Origin: Talinum fruticosum
Lineage: Eukaryota > Streptophyta > Magnoliopsida > Caryophyllales > Talinaceae
Length of the DNA stretch: 64,000 bases
NCBI GenBank assembly: GCA_021018815.1
Contig: JAITYX010000028.1
Coordinates: 806,001-870,000, forward strand
Reading direction: 5' to 3'
Positions 58,970 to 64,000 of this stretch are shown here, piece by piece (position 1 is the first letter of the stretch; each line of letters opens with the position of its first letter). The position numbers were made by a program, and so were the translations under genes. The notes below the pieces were generated by a model. That model worked only from the letters and a program-made list of their open reading frames with translations. It was not told where the DNA came from and made no database searches.

Positions 58970-59408
58970 ATCTCCCCTTTTGATGAAAGACATTCCATAC
59001 TTAAGATAGAAACTAGTTAGTTCGGAGAGTTAACTTTTCATAGTGTGTTGATCGGAGCAAGGAAGAATAATAACGAATCTTGAACATTTCGGATCATATA
59101 CAACTCAAAACATGCTTCTTGAAGTAATCAAAGCATACTTGTTATATAATAAAGAAAAATATATCGAGTAAGTATGAAGTGTGCTCAAAAAAGATATGCT
59201 CGGAAATAGGTAAGTTTCATTTATTAGTAAAAGTAATTGTACGTAAACTTAAACAGACTAAGAAATAAACAAACTCGAAACAACTAAGGGTAAACTCCCC
59301 TAAACCAAACATCCTATTTTCTATCTTTTCTCTCCCCTATGCATTTCAACAAAAAATAACAAAAGAAGGGAGGAAAGAACAACTAAGTACAAAAGATGTT
59401 GGACAATA

Positions 59409-60146
59409 TTAAAACAAAATTTTGGAATTAAGAGGGAGGGGGAGCGATCGGCGAGAAGTAGACGAGTGAGGGTTGCGCCTACGCTTGTATCCTTGTGTAG
59501 AAACAACTTGGTGAGGGGGCAACAACAATGGTAAATCAGGCGATGGGATGACCCGTCTGCGACTCGAGGTAGATCTTCCTCGGCTTCTTCTTCTTCCTCG
59601 AGCAAATGCTCGTTGCGGGTTGTCCTTCCGAGGCAAGGCCTTAGACGGCCAACAACACCAACCTCTTCGAGGCGGACCGAGTGTGATCGAAGAGATCACC
59701 TCGAGTTCTTTGTCGCCCTTACCCTCGGATGGAACTACTTCAGCCTCCTTTTCTCCTTCTTCTTCAACTTCTCCTTCGACTTCTCGTTGTCCTTCTTCCG
59801 CCTCTTCTCCAACTTCTTCAAACTCGGACTCGGACTCAAAAGAAGCTGGAGGATTACGCAAGTCTGTTCTTCCGATTTTGAGTCCTTTGTTGCCTTGGAC
59901 CTTCTTTCTTGGAGGTGGCGAATTTGCTCTTTTGTTGTTTAATAACCTCCTTGAGTTCTCGCAATCATGGCTTGACTCTGCTCGATTTGAGTCTAAGCCC
60001 GACTTTGGTACTTGAGTCATCAATGACATGAAAGCTTGGAAGACTCCTAGAGTTACTTGTACTCTTTAGCCAGAGAGAAAAACCGAGTGGCCACCTTCGA
60101 AGAAGTTCAATAGAAGGGGTAGGCAGAGAAGTAGATGGTCCAGACA
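59409..60146 (-). pseudogene. Additional ORF, C-terminal part, element 5
   Basis: Open for 206 codons from 60029: after NNKRANSPPPRKKVQGNKGL comes ASFESESEFEEVGEEAEEGQ and more Glu-rich sequence, then an Arg/Ser-rich tail with FARGRRRSRGRSTSSRRRVI. The acidic-then-basic layout matches the ends of the ORF in elements 1 and 3, and this copy is the longest open piece of that region in the window. The N-terminal part lies beyond element 6, outside the window. Function unknown. Confidence 0.6.
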
Positions 60147-61589
60147 TGAAGGTTTGCTCCTAGAGAGTCTAAGTCACCCTAGGGGGTGAATAGGATGATG
60201 AAGAAAATTAAACAATTTTTTCACCAACACAAACCAAAAGCAGATTTTGAGTCTAGATTGGACTAAAAAGACAAGTAACATAGATATATGTGAAAACCCT
60301 CCCGGGCGAGAAAATCATGGACAGTGCTAATCCCAACACCAAGTCAAATCCACTATTTTGAATCCACAAAATACAAAGGACTCGACTCAACCAGAATTGC
60401 TCCCTTAAACAATTCCTTATAATGTTTTCCTAGACTCGAAGTTCCCTTATGTGATCTAGTACTTCCTGACCGAGGTAACATTTACAATCAGGGACAACCG
60501 AGCTGAGTTAACACTTACAGCTCAGTCAAGGAACTTACTAAGAAAGTAAGAGAAGTATATAATTGATTACAAGACTCTCTTTACAACTCGGAGAATATTA
60601 AATACGGATTTGAAGTTATAAGAAGAAGATTAATCGAGTATGTACTAAGTAAATGTTGGATAATATGTTCAACAATAGGTGCAACAATGTGTTCAGCAAT
60701 CTTCTAGTTTTGTGAAGTGGCTTCTATTTATAGCCAACCAGGAAGAGTGACTGTTGAGTCTTGGTTTTGGATTGAAATCTTTACTAGCCGTTATAATGGT
60801 TACTCCGAGTCACTCAAAAAGATCTGTTGGGATGTGAACGTTGTGCAACGGCTCTTGGCTCCAGAAGATGGTTCAATCATGTAGTGGTGATTGAAAACCG
60901 AGGTGGAAACAACCATTAGGCCTAGAGTTGGAGTTTTCCAGTTTTGGAAACAAACAACCTTGACACGGTGTTTTGAGCCATGTCAAGAAGTAGCTAAAAC
61001 TTGGTCTGCTGGTGTTTAACGACTAGAAGCCGGTTGCTTTTGAAATTCAAAAATAGATCAGCCTCGTTTGAATAACCTACAAAAACAAACCACATTGGTT
61101 CTCAAAGTATAAAATACTTTGGTCCAAGATTTAGGCAGAGATAATAATTAAAATAGAGTAATTAAATGCTTAATTATCTTTGGCCTAAAAGAATGGAATT
61201 TTCCGAGTCTAATATTCAATATGTTCAAATTTCATCTTGAGTCAATCCTAAAATAATTAAGTTAGAAGGAATAAAATATCGGAGTATAAGAACTTGATCC
61301 GGTCAAATAATTCTCAAGGAAATAAACTGACTTAGAATAGAGAATCAACGCTGTAATTCACTTTGCGTTAAAATACGAAGTCGGTGCTCGTAACAAAAGT
61401 GTTAGAGAAATTATTTGAGCATGCGATGGTTTTGAGTGATGTCCGAGTGAGTCGAGTGTAGGAGATATGCAATAAAGCGCTTTCGAGTCGGTTAGAACAT
61501 AATAAAAACTTAGATATGGGCTTCTATAGTACTCGGAATGACTTCGAATCAAAACCTAAGAGAGATAGAGATTTATACCAAAGACTTCA
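60147..61589 (-). repeat. 3' LTR of element 6
   Basis: Plus-strand view begins TGAAGGTTTGCTCC and ends AAGACTTCA. TATAAATAG on the minus strand at 60724-60732. The PPT follows at 61590-61601 (plus-strand ATCTCCCCTTTT). Closely similar to the LTR at 57531. Confidence 0.87.
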
Positions 61590-62113
61590 ATCTCCCCTTT
61601 TTGATGAAAGGCATTCCACACTTAAGATAGAAACTTAGTTCAAAACATAAGTTTTCATTGCCAATGATCGTAACAGAAATAATGTTCTCTTAAGTATCGA
61701 GCAAAGAGTGATTGGAGATACTTATAAGGTGCAACTCGGATCACATCATAACTCATAACAGTTGTGCGGATAATAAATCGGAGCAAAGAAAAACAAACAG
61801 ATTATATCTAGAGTGAGTATGTTACAAAATTAAGTATTAGAGCATCAAGGCAAGATAAATATGTTACTCAGAATCAAGTAAGCTCGGAAAAGTAAAAATC
61901 ATTCATTGCTAAGAAAAACAACAATAATACAAATACTTCCAAAAAAAAAACAAAGCAAGGGAGGAAAACTCCCTTAAACTAAACATCCAAGTTTTTTATA
62001 TTTTCACGCCCTATGCATTTCATCTAAAGGAGGGAAGAAAATAGCGAGATAAGGACAATCGATGTTGGACAAAAACAAAAAATTAAAAAACAGAAACAGA
62101 GAAAAGAGATGAA

Positions 62114-62842
62114 CTAAGAAGAGGGGGCTGGTTGTCCGGAAGAGGAGGGACGAGCAATGCGCCTACGCTCGTATGCTTATGTAGAAGTGGATGAACGGGC
62201 GGCTGCATCATTGGAATGTCCGGAATCGCGACTGTCCCGGTTCTCGTGAACCAAGGACACACGTCCTCGAGCTCGTCTTCCTTGAAGACACAAGCGTGTT
62301 GTGCTTCGGGACAGCTGCTTTGGATCGACCAACTTCACTAGCCTCTTTTGACCCACTCGGAGCATGATCTAAGGAGATCGGCTCCGATTCTTGTTCCAGT
62401 GCACCTTGGCCCTCACGTTGAGCGCCCTCTTCTTTATCTTTATCCTCTTCTCCTCCTTCAGCCTGAGCTTCTTCCTCAGCTACCTCTTCTACCTCAACCG
62501 AGGTAGACTTAGCTAGGCTGGAGGACTCCTCGAAGTATCGGTGGTATTTGAGTCCTCAGCCGCTTTCGACCGTCGTACTTGGAGGAGTTGAAGTTGCTCG
62601 TAGTGTTGCTTGATAATCTCCTTGAGCTTGATCATAAGGTAATGGTTTTCCCTGATCCGGGATCGTGCGGTCTGGTTAATAACCAGGTTTTGAAGGACAT
62701 GTTTGAGAGAGCGGAGAGTGGTCCGAAACTCTTCGGACACGTAAGCAATTTTAGAAGGATTAGATGTACCTTCTTGGGCGTTTTTGGTGCGGGGCTTCAT
62801 GGTAGCCGAACCCAATTCTTGACCAGTTCCTCGTTTATGTAT
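62114..62842 (-). pseudogene. Additional ORF, element 6 (degraded)
   Basis: The start is damaged: where elements 1 and 4 have ATGCCT, this copy reads ATACAT (62842), then KRGTGQELGSATMKPRTKNA. It jumps early to a helical region NQTARSRIRENHYLMIKLKE, IIKQHYEQLQLLQVRRSKAA and EDSNTTDTS, which is the shared coiled-coil block, and ends with a basic tail ...AAARSSTST and GQPAPSS. The middle blocks (EVADDFFEK, EGYEGDLFPS) are missing, so this copy has a large internal deletion. Confidence 0.6.
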
Positions 62843-63000
62843 GGTGAACGATGAGAAACGAGAGAGAATAAGAGAAGAGAGAGAGTAAAGAAAGCTTCGA
62901 ATTCGGATAGAGAGAGAGAGAAAACGAGCGAGCGTAAATATCGAGAATAGAGAGAGCAAGCAAGCAGTGAGCAAAGTAAAGAAAAGAAGGTAAATGGGTG

Positions 63001-63095
63001 CTATTTATAGCGGAAAGGAATGACTTTCAACCTTCATCTGACCCGAAAACCAAGCAATACTCGAGACCGGTGTGACGTTCGCACTCCAACGGCTA
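63001..63095 (-). promoter_or_regulatory. Promoter-like leader of the additional ORF, element 6
   Basis: The MSA-like box lies at 63085-63095 (plus-strand TCCAACGGCTA, perfect) and CTATAAATAG at 63010-63001 on the minus strand, 85 bp apart. The ORF start site (62842) is 168 bp downstream, almost the same as the 167 bp in element 3. A pyrimidine-rich leader lies between. Confidence 0.58.
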
Positions 63096-63401
63096 GTATT
63101 CCAAGCAACTTTCTTCCAACAGACTTGTTTCCTCTAATTGAAACGCGTGGCGAGAGAGAGAAGAAAGAGTTTTCGAAAAGATTTTTGAAATTCTCCATTT
63201 ATTCAAAGATGATCTTAGAAGTTTGATGTCCATTTTGCTCATACATTGAGTCTAACTCAATATCGTTTCTAAGTGACTAAGACCACTAAGAAAACTAATA
63301 ACTCACAGACTCAGTCTCACACTCGAGTCAACTTATCCATTCGTTATTAAAACACATAACACATAATTATGCAAAGATAATTCATGTAATAAACCACATA
63401 A

Positions 63402-64000
63402 TCATGCATTAATCATGCCAAGTTCATTCCTAATAAAACAAAACCGATTCTCACTAAGAGGCTCAGTGAAAATATTAGCGAATTGAAATTTCGTAGGAAT
63501 GAATTCAAGTTCAATATGACCTTTCTCGGAATGGTCTCTCGGAAAATGATACCCGACCTCAATATGCTTTGTCTTTAAGTGCTTGGACTAGATTCTTAGT
63601 GATACTAATTACACTCGATTGTCATACTTGATTGGGATAGATGTGAATGATAGCCCGAGATCCTTCAAGTGTCTGCTTGATGCACAGAATCCGAGCACGA
63701 CAAGCTCCAACTATAATGTACTCGACCTCGGTAGTTGATAGAGCAACCGAATTACGTTTCTTTGAATGCCAGGAGATGAGGGATTGACCCGAAATTGACA
63801 TGCTCCCGATCTGCTCTTTCTATCAACTTTGTATCCAGCATAATCAACATCCGTGTATCCGAGTGAGAGTCGAGTTATGAGTCTTTTGAAAACCATAGAC
63901 CAAGATTCCGAGTCCCTACAAGATATAAGAAAATTCTCTTCAACGCAGTGAGATGTGATTCTTTTGGATTAACTTGAAATCTTGCACAAAGGCAGACATC
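63402..64000 (-). pseudogene. Copia pol end (RNase H), element 6
   Basis: On the minus strand RNase H motifs LSLGYTDVDYAGYKVDRKSR, SYIVVGACRARILCIKQTLE-like sequence and the pol end NELGMINA (stop at 63402-63404) are readable. It continues past the window edge. Frame breaks occur near 63780 and 63600. Confidence 0.82.

Larger units (their letters stand above)
57531..60146 (-). mobile_element. Copia element 5, 3' end only, cut by element 6
   Basis: Minus-strand 3' LTR, PPT (TCTCCCCTTTT on the plus strand at 58971-58981), internal PPTs near 59290-59345 and the C-terminal part of the additional ORF. It breaks off at 60146 where element 6's LTR ends, so element 6 inserted into its additional ORF. 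The 11 bp between it and the MULE foldback's duplication show two insertions almost at the same place. Confidence 0.82.
60147..64000 (-). mobile_element. Copia element 6, 3' half, inserted in element 5
   Basis: Read leftward from the window edge: RNase H, pol end, promoter-like leader, additional ORF, PPT-like motifs and 3' LTR ending at 60147. The bases outside its LTR are AGACA (60142-60146), the expected duplication at its unseen far end. Same family as the other five copies. Confidence 0.84.

Noticed and set aside
59548..60015. Plus-strand 155-codon Ser-rich ORF in element 5
   Set aside because: It is the antisense of the acidic/basic part of the additional ORF, whose minus-strand layout matches other copies.
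62513..62974. Signal-peptide-like hydrophobic start (MLTACLLSLFSIFTLARF) as evidence for an envelope protein in element 6
   Set aside because: It lies upstream of the conserved KRG start, in the pyrimidine-rich leader, and is absent from the other copies; it is a translation of leader sequence.

Overview
The window is nuclear DNA of a flowering plant, most likely a eudicot. The evidence is a nine-exon plant gene for the small subunit of ADP-glucose pyrophosphorylase (plastid transit peptide, GT-AG introns) set in a sea of plant transposable elements. Only that gene (47877-51025) looks intact. Everything else that codes is broken mobile-element sequence or captured gene debris.

Left block, 1-30501, is a nest of Ty1/copia elements of one family. 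Their LTRs start TGAAGACTC and end ACCTTCA, the PBS resembles initiator tRNA-Met, the PPT is AAAAAGGGGAGA with extra internal PPTs, gag carries a CCHC knuckle, and an additional ORF lies between pol and the 3' LTR. This layout fits the Sirevirus-like copia lineage. Element 1 (+, 1-5597) sits in the RNase H region of element 2 (-, 5598-13367). Element 2 also carries a solo LTR in gag (9715-11291). Element 2 itself interrupts a + strand pol fragment (13368-13787), which element 3 (+, 13788-23975) cuts on the other side. Element 4 (+, 23976-29982) follows with no PBS, gag or early integrase, so element 3's 3' LTR may be shared by both. A truncated LTR (29983-30501) closes the block.

Middle block, 30502-47095, is layered non-LTR and DNA-transposon sequence. 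It holds a minus-strand DUF4283 pseudogene with two Tourist-like MITEs carrying ATT microsatellites. Next is a plus-strand RRM-DUF4283 (LINE ORF1-like) pseudogene. That copy is split by a 2.8-kb solo LTR with a perfect ACAAT duplication and by a second LTR-like repeat (family A), which itself contains a 3.5-kb solo LTR with a perfect AGAAC duplication. Further right are a MITE-like repeat, a MULE-type foldback with a perfect 9-bp duplication, and a 5'-truncated LINE reverse transcriptase holding a CACTA fragment.

Right block: after the AGPase gene come a second family A repeat (51676 to about 54990) with a Pack-MULE inside it (53459-54945), which carries a fragment of a plant aspartyl protease gene and a second gene fragment. 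Then follow AT-rich sequence, a second MULE-type foldback with a perfect 9-bp duplication and a tRNA-like interior (56653-57510), and two more nested minus-strand copia elements (57531-64000).

The most interesting signal is that four of the copia copies keep a promoter-like module in front of the additional ORF: an MSA-like MYB box (TAGCCGTTGGA) and, 85-118 bp on, a TATA box (CTATAAATAG) about 170-180 bp before the ORF start. This suggests the ORF is made from its own internal (subgenomic) transcript. The ORF product has a basic N-terminus, a coiled coil and an acidic stretch, and does not look like an envelope protein.
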